Below, one piece after another: positions 50,937-64,000 of a stretch of DNA of 64,000 bases. The stretch's first letter is position 1. Each line of letters begins with the position of its first letter. The notes under the pieces are model-generated. The model made no database searches, was not told the DNA's origin, and saw only the letters and a list, made by a program, of their open reading frames with translations. The position numbers and the translations under genes are program-made. Source of the stretch: Chionoecetes opilio (Eukaryota > Arthropoda > Malacostraca > Decapoda > Majidae); contig JACEEZ010000378.1 in assembly GCA_016584305.1 (NCBI GenBank), positions 1 through 64,000 of the forward strand, in the 5' to 3' direction.

Positions 50937-52317
50937 TAAAATTCAGTTTTTATTCTTCGGTCAAGGAGTACGAGATAATTGATAATGTGGATTATTTTGG
51001 TTTGCAGCTAAATATATGTTCGAAAAAGTGTTTATCTAAATAACTGATAGACGCCCATTCAACAATATTATCGCTGACAACAAGCTATACCACCATATAA
51101 TTGAAACGAGTAATGCGTTCAATTGCGTCATCCTTGGTGATTTCAACCTAGCTATTACTCACCGAGGGAATCTGCTATACTCTCACTCGGGTCACGATTT
51201 CAATAGCAATATATAAGAAGTCCCTTAATTCAATATGTTCACAAACCAACGAGAGGTGACAATATTTTAGACCTTGTTTTGTCAATAAATGCTGAATAGT
51301 AAGGAATAAAAGTAAGGCCTTTAGTAAGGAATGTAAATATTGGTCCTGAATTTGACATTAGCGACCATAAAATTGTCTCCTTTAAATGTAACCCCAAAGT
51401 CTGCATAGAAAATGTAAGCAAGATCAAATTATCCTATATAGACAAGGTAACCATCTAAGGCTTAAGTCGATTTTATCAGAAACATATTAGAGTGTATTAT
51501 CTAATGAAACGGATATAGATAAATCACGGGGGAGAGTTACTAATATCATTAATAATGTTAAGACATGTATTCTAGTCGGTAAAAGACGTTTCCGTAAAAA
51601 TATGAATAAGTAGTAGAACCGCCAAATTGAATCAGGATTTTACAGAAAAAAATAGGCCTCGCAAAAATATTTGGTATCGCCAAAAAATTTAATGAAATAT
51701 AATTTGAAAGAAAGACTACGGGGCGACATGAAAAATATGATACAGAAAAGTGAGAAAGATCTTGAAATATATATTGGAAATATTAGTAAATCGTATGTTA
51801 AATGTTCAATCGTATGTAAATGTTTTCAGTTACATGTAAGGAAAAAATAAATCACAGCAAACAACAGTTCACTCTGCATCGAAAACGATAAACATGCTAA
51901 TACTGAAATACAAATGGCTGAGGTACTAATTAAATCATTACTCTACCTCTTTTTTTACAGATGAAAACATAAATGGATTAGGATAAGTGGGCTGCGATCA
52001 CACTAGTGTAATCCAATTGAGCAAATGCTAATTTCTTGATGACAGTAATTAAATCAATAGATAGACTCAAATTTAACAAGTTCCTTGTGCCAAACTGTAG
52101 TACAACGACAGCTATTAAACAAGCGAAGTATCAGTTTTGTAAACTTATTTCAATACTTTATAACAAACCCTGAAATTCGGGCAAAGTTCCTTGCAACTTA
52201 AAGCTTGAAAATGTTCCTCCAACCCAGAAGAAAGGTAACTTGAATCATCCGAGCATCTACAGACCGATCAGCCTCACATTCGTAGTCTGTAAATTAATGG
52301 ATTCCAAAATAAGAGAC

Positions 52318-52599
52318 GTCGCCTCCTAAGTGGCTAGCACTCCTAGCTACGAATATGAGGGCTCTGGTTCGAATTAGGGCCAGAGAAAGTCGGCGGCCAG
52401 CCCATTCAGCTGTTTATCATCCCTTTCGGACTTTTGTAAATGGGTACCTGGGGAAGGTAACTGTGGTAACCCGGATGTCACACTAGCCCTATGTCCCGGG
52501 GTAATGGATTGTCGACCACCATAGGCTCAAAGGATAATGCAACGGAGATGAGCACCGAGGCCTCGCGCAGCATAGCGTATGCTCCCATCTTTACCTATA
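52318..52599 (+). mobile_element. SINE family 1 with 9-bp target duplication
   Basis: ATAAGAGAC at 52309-52317 and 52600-52608 flanks it. Box B is GGTTCGAATTA (mutated). It matches the copy at 40665-40972, lacking about 11 bp near GGGTACCTGGGG. Confidence 0.85.
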
Positions 52600-53263
52600 A
52601 TAAGAGACAGAGTGGTAAACTTGAAGATAATAATTTGATCAAAAACTCTCAGTTCGGCTTTTGAAGTAGACGCTCTTGCCTAACAAATTTGCAAAACATT
52701 TTAGTTACATATACAGCACGTTTGACGAAACGAAAGCAGTAGATGTACCATACATCTACCTAGATGTACTAAGTAATTTATCTTGATTTACAGAAAAAAA
52801 TTGGCAAAGTCCCCAATAAGCGTTTCCTTAATTAAGAAATTAGAATCACACGACATAAATGGAAATATTTTCAATTGGCTTGAAGACTGGCTTTATAAGG
52901 AAAGCCGGCGTTTCGTAATAAATGGAAAATCACCTAGCTGGCAAGACGTTATAAGCAGTGTACCGCAGGGACAAAATTTAACTAACTAACACCTAAGAGA
53001 AAGCAGCGCGTCGTAATTTATGGAAAAGCATCTAACTTTTTTTTCTTCATTATTTTAAGTGGTGTACCGCAAGGATCCGTACTTTTATCAATCTATGTAA
53101 ACAATATTGACGAAGGCCTCACCTGTAAAATATCAAATATTGCTGACGATAGTAGAATAACGAATTAAGTAGTCACGGCTGCCGATAACATGCAGTTGCA
53201 TTCCGACCTTGATCGCTGAGTTAGTTGGGCAAACAAGTAGCAGGTAAAATATGATACTGATAA

Positions 53264-53357
53264 GCTATCAGTACGCTGATGATTCTACCCTTCATTATTC
53301 AATGTCATTCATTAAACGTCCAACTCAACATGAATTAAATGATTCACGGAGGATGCC
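53264..53357 (+). mobile_element. Scrap of the 2612-5133 non-LTR family inside the CR1-like element
   Basis: It encodes [17 protein letters not shown] and PTQHELNDSRR, closely matching [17 protein letters not shown] and [11 protein letters not shown] of the element at 2612-5133. It is unlike the CR1-type active site around it. Confidence 0.75.
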
Positions 53358-54872
53358 ACATACCACCTAACTTAACTAACTAACACCTAAGAGAAAGCAG
53401 CACGTCGTAATTAATGAAACAGCATCTAGCTGGCGAGACGTTTTAAGTGGTGTACCGCAGGGATCTGTCTTAGGCCCTGTACTTTTCTTAATTTATGTAA
53501 ACGATATTGACGAAGGGCTCACCTGTAAGATATCAAAGTTTGCGGACGTAATAAAAAAAAAGAATAAAGTAATCACAACTGCCGATAAGATGCAATTGCA
53601 ATCTGACCTTGGTCGCTTAGTAAGTTGGGCCAATAAGTGGCAGAGGAAATTTGATGATAAGTGTTAGGTTTTGCATATAGGAAGTAATAACGATCAAATT
53701 AACGGACGGACATGAACTTTCTGATGTTATCGAAGAAAAAGACTTGGGGATAATTATAAGCAACGACCTCAAGCCCAATAAACATTGTTCAGAAGTTGTT
53801 AAGAAGGCTAACGGATTAAACCGGTTCATCGGAAGGACTATCAGTATAGGTCATTTTTATACTTTGCAATGCGATAGTGCGTCCTCATCTTGAACATTGT
53901 GTTCAGTTCTGGTCGCTTTACCATAGATACGTTATAGGCAAGCTGGAGAGAGTACAAAGAAAAGTTACAAAAAATATTCCGCGCCCTCGAAACAAGCCTT
54001 ACCAAGAGCGACTGAAGAAATTTAACTTATTTAGTTTGTCAAAACGTAGGTTACTAGTGCTCTTAATAGAGCTATTCAAAATGGTCCATGATAATGTTTA
54101 CAAGGACGAGTTTTTGAAATTTAATTTGTTCGGCAAACAAGACTCTTAGCAATGGATACAAAATCATTGATAAACGATTTTGACCACATGAAACGAAGCT
54201 GTTTTGATTTAATAGAGTTGGTGATATTTTTAACTCTCTTCCAGCACAAGTAGTTAATAGTTATACAGTTGAGGCGTTTATTAACAGATTAAAATGTAAA
54301 AAAATACTTAGTCTCAGTTGCCTCAATCGATTACTTCCGTCGTACGTAAATGTGTTTGTTTTTCTAGCCTTGAACTTTAGTGTGTCTATTTCCCATATTG
54401 CCTAACAAGTGTCATGCCTATTTTTATAATGGTACATGATGTTTGTTCACCTCACTTTTTTTCCAAGCCAGCTTCGGTCGAAGGGAGTGGGTATGAGCCT
54501 TCTACTTTGCTATTCTTCTGACTCTACCACGTAGAAACTATAGTGGTAGAAAGTAGTCACACATGCAGCCCCGTTTGGCTTAGTAGGGCTGTTAGGCTGC
54601 TTAGTTAGGAATGTTACCCTCTTGGTGTCACTAATTGTTCATGGATGAAGGCAGATAACATACCTACTCTGAGATGAGTGGGTTTGGTGTGTCATGGCCC
54701 GAACGTTTAGCCTGGAAACCAGGACTTTATGTATAAGAGAATATGTTTAGTTATCAATATAATCTCTGTTCATATACAAATAGCAGCACCCAGAGTATAT
54801 AGTTAATGTACAGGAAACATTACAGTAAAGTCCTCTCGTGGTTTAATCACAGTGCACAGACTCCTCTCTTCA

Positions 54873-54875
<3 letters not shown>

Positions 54876-54936
<61 letters not shown>

Positions 54937-54952
54937 ACGCACACGCACACGC

Positions 54953-55003
<51 letters not shown>
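54876..55003. repeat. (CA)n microsatellite with a (CACACG)n core
   Basis: CA dinucleotides with an internal block of about six CACACG hexamers at 54925-54960. The partner array in unit B (about 56206-56279) lacks the hexamer. Confidence 0.95.
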
Positions 55004-55004
<1 letters not shown>

Positions 55005-55239
55005 CAAGCCTTTCCATATTTCCTAACAAGTTTCATGCCATTTTTTCTAATGATACATGGTGATTTAGTTTTCTCGCTTTTTTTTCCCAGCTAGCTTCGG
55101 TCGAAGGGAGTGGGAATGCGCCTTCTACTTTGCTATTCTTATGATTCTACCACGTAGAAGCTATAGTGGTAGAAAGTAATCACATAGGTAGCTCTGTTTG
55201 GCTTAATAGGGCTGTTGCTGTATGTTTTTGCTTTCTGTT

Positions 55240-55423
55240 CCTTCTTATTTTATTTTTTGCTATACATTTGAATTTATAGCGCCTGTAGGCAGTATGACCT
55301 CTAGGGCTCGGATGATATGCCCTTGAGAGGTTCACTTGAAAGCTATGGTTGTTTACCCTTGCCCGGGGTGGCGCAGGCGGGACTTTCTTTTGTATTGTGG
55401 CGCTTATGATTAGAGGCTCATGA
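55240..55423 (-). mobile_element. SINE family 3, 3' fragment
   Basis: Shares GCGCCTGTAGGCAGT, GGGTGGCGCAGGCGGGA and GATTAGAGGCTCATGA with 46250-46596. It lacks the tRNA-like head. Unit A of the tandem duplication shows the site without it. Confidence 0.75.
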
Positions 55424-55590
55424 TGTTACCCTTTTAGTTTCACTAAGTGAACATGGATGATGAAGGTAACATACCTACTCTGAGATGAGTGGGTTTGGTG
55501 TGTCGTGGCCCGAGCGTTTGGCCTGGAAACTAGGGCTTAATTATGTAAGAGATAATATGTTTAGTTATAAAAATAATCTCTTTCATATAC

Positions 55591-56114
55591 TGTAGTATTC
55601 CTTTAGCCGGACACGGGTTACACGAAACACTAAGTGCTCACACAAGTTTATTAAGACGGGAATATGTACTAAAGTTACAGCGGAAAGCCACGAGGACATG
55701 AGAGCGGTTGTGTGCTCTGTCTGTCTCGTGGCCGCATAGTGACTGACTGAGTACAGGACTCAAATTCACTCAATGGCTGGTCAAAGGGGAAAGGTGACCC
55801 CAGTCAAGTCACCCCAAGCCACAGCTGGCAAGGCGTAACCCCAAAGTCATTAACCCCTTCACTCCCAGGTCTTTCCTTTGCTATATAAAAATCGTCTAAT
55901 GTTAGCCATAACATTACGGAAAGTGACTTAATATACCAAATTAGCTAGTAGAAAAGGATACTAAACAGGTCATAGCTATAAAATATTGTTTATATCTATT
56001 AAAATCGACTAATGGTACCCAAATTACAATGAAAATTACGTTCTGGTTCTCAAGGTGTTAAGCGACTGGCGTTAAGCCCATTATTATGTTAAGTCGCACC
56101 CAAAGATCACTACA
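55591..56114. mobile_element. Solo LTR with ATAC target duplication, hosting a TTAA MITE
   Basis: Termini TGTAGTATTCC and AAGATCACTACA (TGTAGT/ACTACA). Flanks are ATAC at 55587-55590 and 56115-56118. Unit A of the tandem duplication has the empty site TTCATATACAAATAGC. Without the MITE it is about 316 bp. Confidence 0.8.
55854..56057. mobile_element. TTAA-flanked MITE, 204 bp, intact copy
   Basis: CCCCTTCACTCCCAGG at one end, and CAAGGTG next to TTAA at the other; TTAA at 55850-55853 and 56058-56061. It matches the split copy at 2576-5306 over its full length. Confidence 0.87.
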
Positions 56115-56203
56115 ATACACATAGCGGTACCTAGAATATATCGTTAATGTACAGAAAACGTTATAGTAAATTCCTCTCGGGTTTTAAATACAATGCACAG
56201 AGT

Positions 56204-56279
<76 letters not shown>

Positions 56280-56282
<3 letters not shown>

Positions 56283-56547
56283 AAGTCTTTTTTGAGTCGT
56301 TGCTCAGCGTTTTCTGTCTGGGCTAGGTAGCCCAGGGTGTCCACCACAGCACAGAGTCTGGCGTGACGTCACCATCCAGGGAGATGCTCTGGCAAGATGC
56401 CCTGCCTGCCAAGTTGGCAGGCAGGAATAATCTGTCTTCCAATACGAGTGTATCATTATTATACGAAATAGATTATATTATACTATACTTACTACATACG
56501 TAATAAGGAGACGTTAGTAGAGAAAGGTACATACATGACATATAGGT
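56280..56547. other. Short unassigned spacer
   Basis: Contains a small perfect hairpin, CCTGCCTGCCAAGTTGGCAGGCAGG, split around 56400-56424. Nothing else was recognised. Confidence 0.45.
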
Positions 56548-59305
<2,758 letters not shown>

Positions 59306-59309
59306 TCCT

Positions 59310-60199
<890 letters not shown>

Positions 60200-60202
60200 A
60201 TT

Positions 60203-60500
60203 CCGGAATGTCCTTCTCCAGCTGCAAGAGGGCTTCGTTCAGTTGTTCCGTTACCTCCCTCAGTCTACCTGGGATTTTTACCAAAGTAGCATAAGGGTAA
60301 CGCACCCACAAAACATCCTCCACCAAAGTATCCCTTCCTAAGTTGCGCGGTTAGGGCTCCTGGCTTGAGATTAGCAGGTTCTAGAGCTAGAATAGAATAC
60401 AGGATGAAGAAGAGGAAGTGGACAAACATTGCTGGAACAGAAAAGCTATCATTACGACGGCGTAAATCATAAGAATGAGTTTGGCTAGTAGGATAATTCG
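60203..60500 (-). pseudogene. Env-like third frame of a Ty3/gypsy element, N-terminal remnant (tentative)
   Basis: Just 3' of the integrase of the second gypsy copy, a minus-strand frame opens with a hydrophobic, signal-like segment (about 60380-60430). The rest follows in a shifted frame, ending at a stop next to the (GA)n array. Position and signal-like start fit the envelope-type ORF3 of some gypsy elements. Only about 90 residues survive, with at least one frameshift, so any surface function is lost. Confidence 0.4.
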
Positions 60501-60504
60501 ATTT

Positions 60505-61438
60505 GTTAGTGTCAAGCCGTTTAGCATCGTAAAGTTTTGCAGTTTCTACTATCAGGCTTGGCAGTGGTCCGTTTAAGTCGATCACTGTGTATCACTTGTA
60601 ATATATTCATCTACGGATCCAGTATAGCAGATTTATTAACATGGAGCTGCTTAACTACCAGGCGCGGACCCACAAATTTAGGAGCCAATATAGAGTTACT
60701 CTACGGGACTCGAACCATTACAGTCACCAACTCGTATTTGAACGGGTGAAGAGCACCGGTGTTGTTGGGAGCACATAGCACTCTTAGAACCTTGTGATTT
60801 ATCTCTGACACTGGAATATATGTACGAGAAAACTTTTAAGTTGACACTTAGCATAATATCAACATTGTACACAGGTTTTTGAGGGTTACTAAGCATGTCA
60901 TACCGGAGTCTTTTCTCCACAACAAAAATAATAAAATATGGATTTTAACCTATTGACTCACAAATAATGCTATAACAAAAATAATAAAATATGGATTTTA
61001 ACCTATTGACTCACAAATAATGCTATAACAAAAATAATAAAATATGGATTTTAACCTATTGACTCACAAATATTGCTATTTCCGCTCGCAGCAACATGGG
61101 GTAACCAATCTTCCCAACTATCAAGCAGGCCACTAACAACTGGGCGCAAAGCTTCCAGGACCTTCCTGTTCGCGCACCGTTCGCGTGCACTTCTTCGCGT
61201 TCGCGTTAGTGTTCAACTAAACCGTTCCTGGCAGAGTCATAAGTTACCGTGAATGTTTGTTTTATATTGAACTACCCAGAGATTTCATTTAGAAGCGCTT
61301 TTTTTAATTCCGCGCCATTGTAACTCAATAAAACTCGAGGAGTTGAGTATGGACAAAATATATTGGGTATCAGGGCGTGCACAATCGCTTTGACAGTTTT
61401 ATATTTCACAGGGGCTAAAACAACGTACCTTGATAGGT
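60505..61438 (-). pseudogene. Ty3/gypsy copy 2, integrase core and C-terminal domain
   Basis: In reverse: HLSRYVVLAPVKYKTVKAI at the top, LSYNGAEF (usual DNG changed to YNG), then at about 61130-61060 LEALRPVVSGLLDSWEDWLP, and at 60700-60540 the C-terminal part VGPRLVVKQLHVNK and HSDRLKRTT. Frames change often. A 63-bp stretch is triplicated at 60915-61075. The SINE at 61444-61850 separates it from the first catalytic aspartate. Confidence 0.75.
60915..61075. repeat. 63-bp tandem triplication inside the gypsy integrase
   Basis: Unit AACAAAAATAATAAAATATG followed by GATTTTAACCTATTGACTCA and CAAATAATGCTAT, two full copies and a partial, nearly identical. Confidence 0.92.
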
Positions 61439-61443
61439 GATCT

Positions 61444-61850
61444 TTTATTTTTTTATTATTTTTATTGGAGCCTATATGCGCCTGTAGGCTTATGGAGAGT
61501 CTTGATGTTGGTCGATCTCGCCCGTTGGTGGCGCAGGCTTAATTTTTATAGTGACACCTGTTGTCTCAGGTGAAGATCCCGTTTTCTGTGATGTTCGGAT
61601 CTTCAGTCAGGATCATGCAGCCCCTGGAGTTTCTTCGTTACATTCGCAATCGAAGACCAGGTAATTCCTGCATGCGAGCTTCTTTCAGCCACTCAACGAT
61701 GGATTTGACAGTTGCTCCTTGGTGGGACTTCAAATCTGGACCTTCTTCTCCCCTACCAGGCTCTTGAAAGAGTTGCCCCCAGCAGAATTCGAACTCGGAA
61801 CATTGAGTTCACCACTCCAAGACGCTAACCACTCGGCCACTGCCTCCCCA
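61444..61850 (-). mobile_element. SINE family 3 (tRNA-derived), longest copy, 5-bp target duplication
   Basis: GATCT at 61439-61443 and 61851-61855. In reverse it starts TGGGGAGGCAGTGGCCGAGT with box A TGGCCGAGTGGTTAGCG and box B GTTCGAATTC. It ends in an A/T-rich tail with AATAATAAAAAAATAAAA. It is inserted between the codons of the gypsy integrase core. Confidence 0.85.
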
Positions 61851-61855
61851 GATCT

Positions 61856-62561
61856 ACACATACTATCAGGTACCTAGACCCTTGACGACTAGATGGAAGC
61901 TGTAATATATCAATAGCAACAATGTCCCAGGGACGCTCAGGAGTTGGATATTACAAAAGTGGTGCGGGCTTTGGTATGGTACTCTTATGCTCGGGTTATT
62001 ATACGCATTTAGCCACATATGCGTGTGGCTACATCTAATCGCATTTTAGGCCAGAAAAAATCTAGTGCTGGGCGCAGAAAGAGTACGCTCCTTTCCTGGA
62101 TGACCGGGTATTACAGCATCATGAACTAGTTGCAGTACCACATGTGCATATGACTCAGCTATCACAAAATCGCTCACCGGGCTCCTCTGATTTGGCCAAA
62201 ATCTATAAAGGACCTTATCAAGTGACAAGAAAAATTGTGAAAAGGGAATGGGCATCTGAGGTAAATTTAACTGATCACCCGATTCTAGAGCACATATAAC
62301 TTTACACCATGCGTCATGTTGACGTTGGTCAGAGGCTATTTCATGTAGTGGAAATGTTTTCATTACAGGGGACTTTTCCGTCACCATTCCAACATGTACA
62401 TTCGTAGAAAGCGCACCAGCCACCGCATTGACTCGACCTGGCAAGTATTTAAATGTTGGATTGAATTCCTGTATTGTTAAGAACCAACGCGCGAGTCATC
62501 TTTAGAGGTTTCTTTCCTTAAAAAGCTCAGTGACAGCTGCGTCATCAGTAAATACGGTTAT
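61856..62561 (-). pseudogene. Ty3/gypsy copy 2, RNase H end, integrase zinc finger and start of core
   Basis: From 62561 in reverse: TVFTDDAAVTELF (RNase H aspartate), then PGRVNAVAGALSTNVHVG, and LVHDAVIPGHPGKERTLS (integrase zinc-finger start) to about 62046. A stop-rich stretch follows with the VAIDILQL-like first catalytic segment near 61910, truncated by the SINE. Confidence 0.8.
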
Positions 62562-63140
62562 TGTAGGGCGAACCACCACTTTCAGGCGTTCGGACGACTG
62601 TTCCGCCCCCGCCGCCCCATCCTTCCTCTTCCATCACCTGCTTAGCCCGTTCGTGGCTCCGATTAAGACTGTTTCGGTCACCCGCAACGTCTTCACCACG
62701 TCCCGACCTCTGCTTCAACATGAAGTCTCGAACCCCTCAGGTCTGGAGTGGAGGTTACGAGACGGCTGTCACCGGCTGTCCAAGGGAGAAGAGATCCCGA
62801 TGGAACACTAATAGTTCCTCTCTCTCTCCACCTCTGCTGGTGTAGACTTCTTCGTCCCCTGCTGCCTAGGTCAAATACCCTTCCAGTCTGCCGTCGTCCC
62901 TGTGTCTCGTGCTCAGTGACGTATGGTTGAGAGGAAGGCTGTTGCGAGCCAGGTAGCAGGGGCGGGAGTCTGGTGGTGGTGTCGTTTGTAAATACTTGTT
63001 TGAGCGAGACGTTAGTAGAATCTCTTATTTTAGACTGTATTTTACATCACCCTTACGGCCCTCCCCCTACCCCAGCTTAACCCTATCCTGGAATCCTGAG
63101 GCAACGAGCAGTGATGTATTCGTACTCGTTTTCCCTTACA
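62562..63140. mobile_element. Solo LTR, 579 bp, same family as 6400-6993
   Basis: Starts TGTAGGGCGAACCACCACTT and ends TTTTCCCTTACA (TG...CA). It matches 6400-6993 along its length (CTTCACCACGTCC, GGAGAAGAGATCC, GTAGCAGGGGCGGGAGTCTG). Flanks are GTTAT and GAAAT, three of five alike, as expected of an old 5-bp duplication. Confidence 0.85.
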
Positions 63141-64000
63141 GAAATATTATAACCTATGATGATATCTCTAAGTAAAGCCCAGACCACTGCGAATGTCTCC
63201 TGATGAGTAACTGAGTAAATAGACTCGGCAGAAAGCAAAGTTTTACACGCAACACAATAGGGCGATTTTTTCACACGTGCGTCTGCCTGCATTTACAACA
63301 CCCAGCCCCAGTAAGGAGGCATCTGTGTAAATAACAAAGGTAACCTTATTGTCCGAAAATGACAAGACAGGTGCATTGGTTAGGACGACTTTTAGATCCT
63401 GAAAACTCTTTTCATGTACAACGTTTCAAAGCAATCGCACGTCTTTATGTATGTTTATGTAGTTTTGTCAAGGGCGATGAAATCGCTGCAAAGATGGTAA
63501 TAAAAGATCTACAGAAACCACACAACCCAATGAAAGAACCGAGATTGTCTACATTCTGACAACCATATGGCCCAAAAAATTTGATTTTAGACTTAGGGAA
63601 TTGACATTTTGTAAGTTTAACCTTGAGACCAACATTCTTCAACATTTAGGAGAACTGCTTTCAAATTAGTAAAATGAGACTCCGAGTCTTAGTTACATAT
63701 TAAAAGACCATCAATGTAAGCATAGACTTTTTGCCTAGCGTATTGGAAGATTAATCATCTGTTAAAAAGTAGTCAAATTGTTGACTACTTTACTACATCT
63801 GTTGGTCTTTAAACCAAATGGCATTCTGAGTCACTCGTAGTGTCCACTGGGAGTGCTAAAGGCAGTAATCTCTCTTCATGCAGGAGCCATGGGCACCTGC
63901 CAGTAGCCACTAACCAAATCAAGGCTACTGAGCATAGTTACCCTGCCCTAAGGACATCAACAGGTCTTTTAGGACAGGTAAAGGATGCCTATCATCCTCC
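63141..64000 (-). pseudogene. Ty3/gypsy copy 2, reverse transcriptase and RNase H start (runs off the window)
   Basis: In reverse from 64000: RHPLPVLKDLLMSLGQG, SGYWQVPM, ITAFSTPSGHYE, a stop, then LRMPFGLK. Next come a damaged active-site region and LKVKLTKCQFPKSKIKFFGP. RNase H begins at about 63300 with VTHQETFAVVWALLRDIIIG. At least four stops or frame changes. It is a different lineage from the copy at 1.9-7.8 kb. Confidence 0.8.

Larger units (their letters stand above)
51057..54330 (+). mobile_element. CR1-like non-LTR element, heavily rearranged
   Basis: The endonuclease region has NCVILGDFNLAI at about 51120-51150. Reverse transcriptase: SVPQGQN at about 52960, then a better copy [20 protein letters not shown] at 53450-53510. 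The C-terminus is YVIGKLERVQRKVTKNIPR, then RNKPYQERLKKFNLFSLSKR (53930-54060). Frame changes and stops are frequent. It contains a SINE (52318-52599), a scrap of another non-LTR family (53264-53357), and three partial copies of the segment before the PQG motif. Confidence 0.75.
54389..56279. repeat. Tandem duplication ending in (CA)n: unit A 54389-55003, unit B 55011-56279
   Basis: Both units run CCTAACAAG, TTCGGTCGAAGGGAGTGGG, CTTCTACTTTGCTATTCTT, GAGATGAGTGGGTTTGGTGT, TTAATGTACAG, GTGCACAGA-type sequence and then (CA)n. Unit B is longer because a SINE fragment (55240-55423) and a solo LTR (55591-56114) are inserted. A diverged inverted copy is at 34430-34640. Confidence 0.88.

Overview
This is a window of animal genomic DNA, almost certainly from an arthropod and most likely a decapod crustacean such as a crab. 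The signs are very long perfect (GA)n, (GT)n and (AT)n microsatellites, a TTAGG-containing minisatellite, Ty3/gypsy, RTE-like and CR1-like elements of a decapod kind, tRNA-derived SINEs, and exons of an ionotropic receptor (IR). No rRNA, genuine tRNA or bacterial-type gene was found. The taxon is an inference from element types recalled from memory; no search was run.

Layout. 1-7.76 kb is a decayed Ty3/gypsy pol on the minus strand with insertions inside insertions: a TTAA-flanked MITE in the integrase, a non-LTR element in that MITE, and a solo LTR in the reverse transcriptase/RNase H region. 8.4-12 kb is a SINE split by a 3.1-kb transposon with 320-bp terminal inverted repeats, TTA target duplications and a decayed zinc-motif gene that I cannot place in a known superfamily. 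12-32 kb is gene-poor. It holds a candidate signal-peptide exon at 13.4 kb, two weaker exon candidates at 12.2 and 22.7 kb, microsatellites, a 34-bp minisatellite, and a TTAA-flanked foldback element at 26 kb.

32.8-50 kb holds the best host gene: the 3' half of an IR gene on the minus strand, in four exons with matching splice phases. One intron is 15.3 kb and is filled with transposons, including a foldback-inside-foldback carrying an RTE copy at 41-45 kb. Three apparent frameshifts make it a probable pseudogene, or an error-prone stretch of assembly.

50-60 kb is a mosaic: a TAA-flanked MITE, a rearranged CR1-like element, a tandemly duplicated unit hit by a SINE and a solo LTR (itself hit by the same TTAA MITE), and a 1.86-kb hAT-like foldback whose middle is made of mirrored microsatellites. 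60.2-64 kb is a second decayed Ty3/gypsy copy with its own solo LTR and SINE insertion.

Apart from the IR exons, the content is mobile DNA. Its value is that the nesting gives clean empty-site comparisons, so many element ends and target duplications can be fixed to the base.
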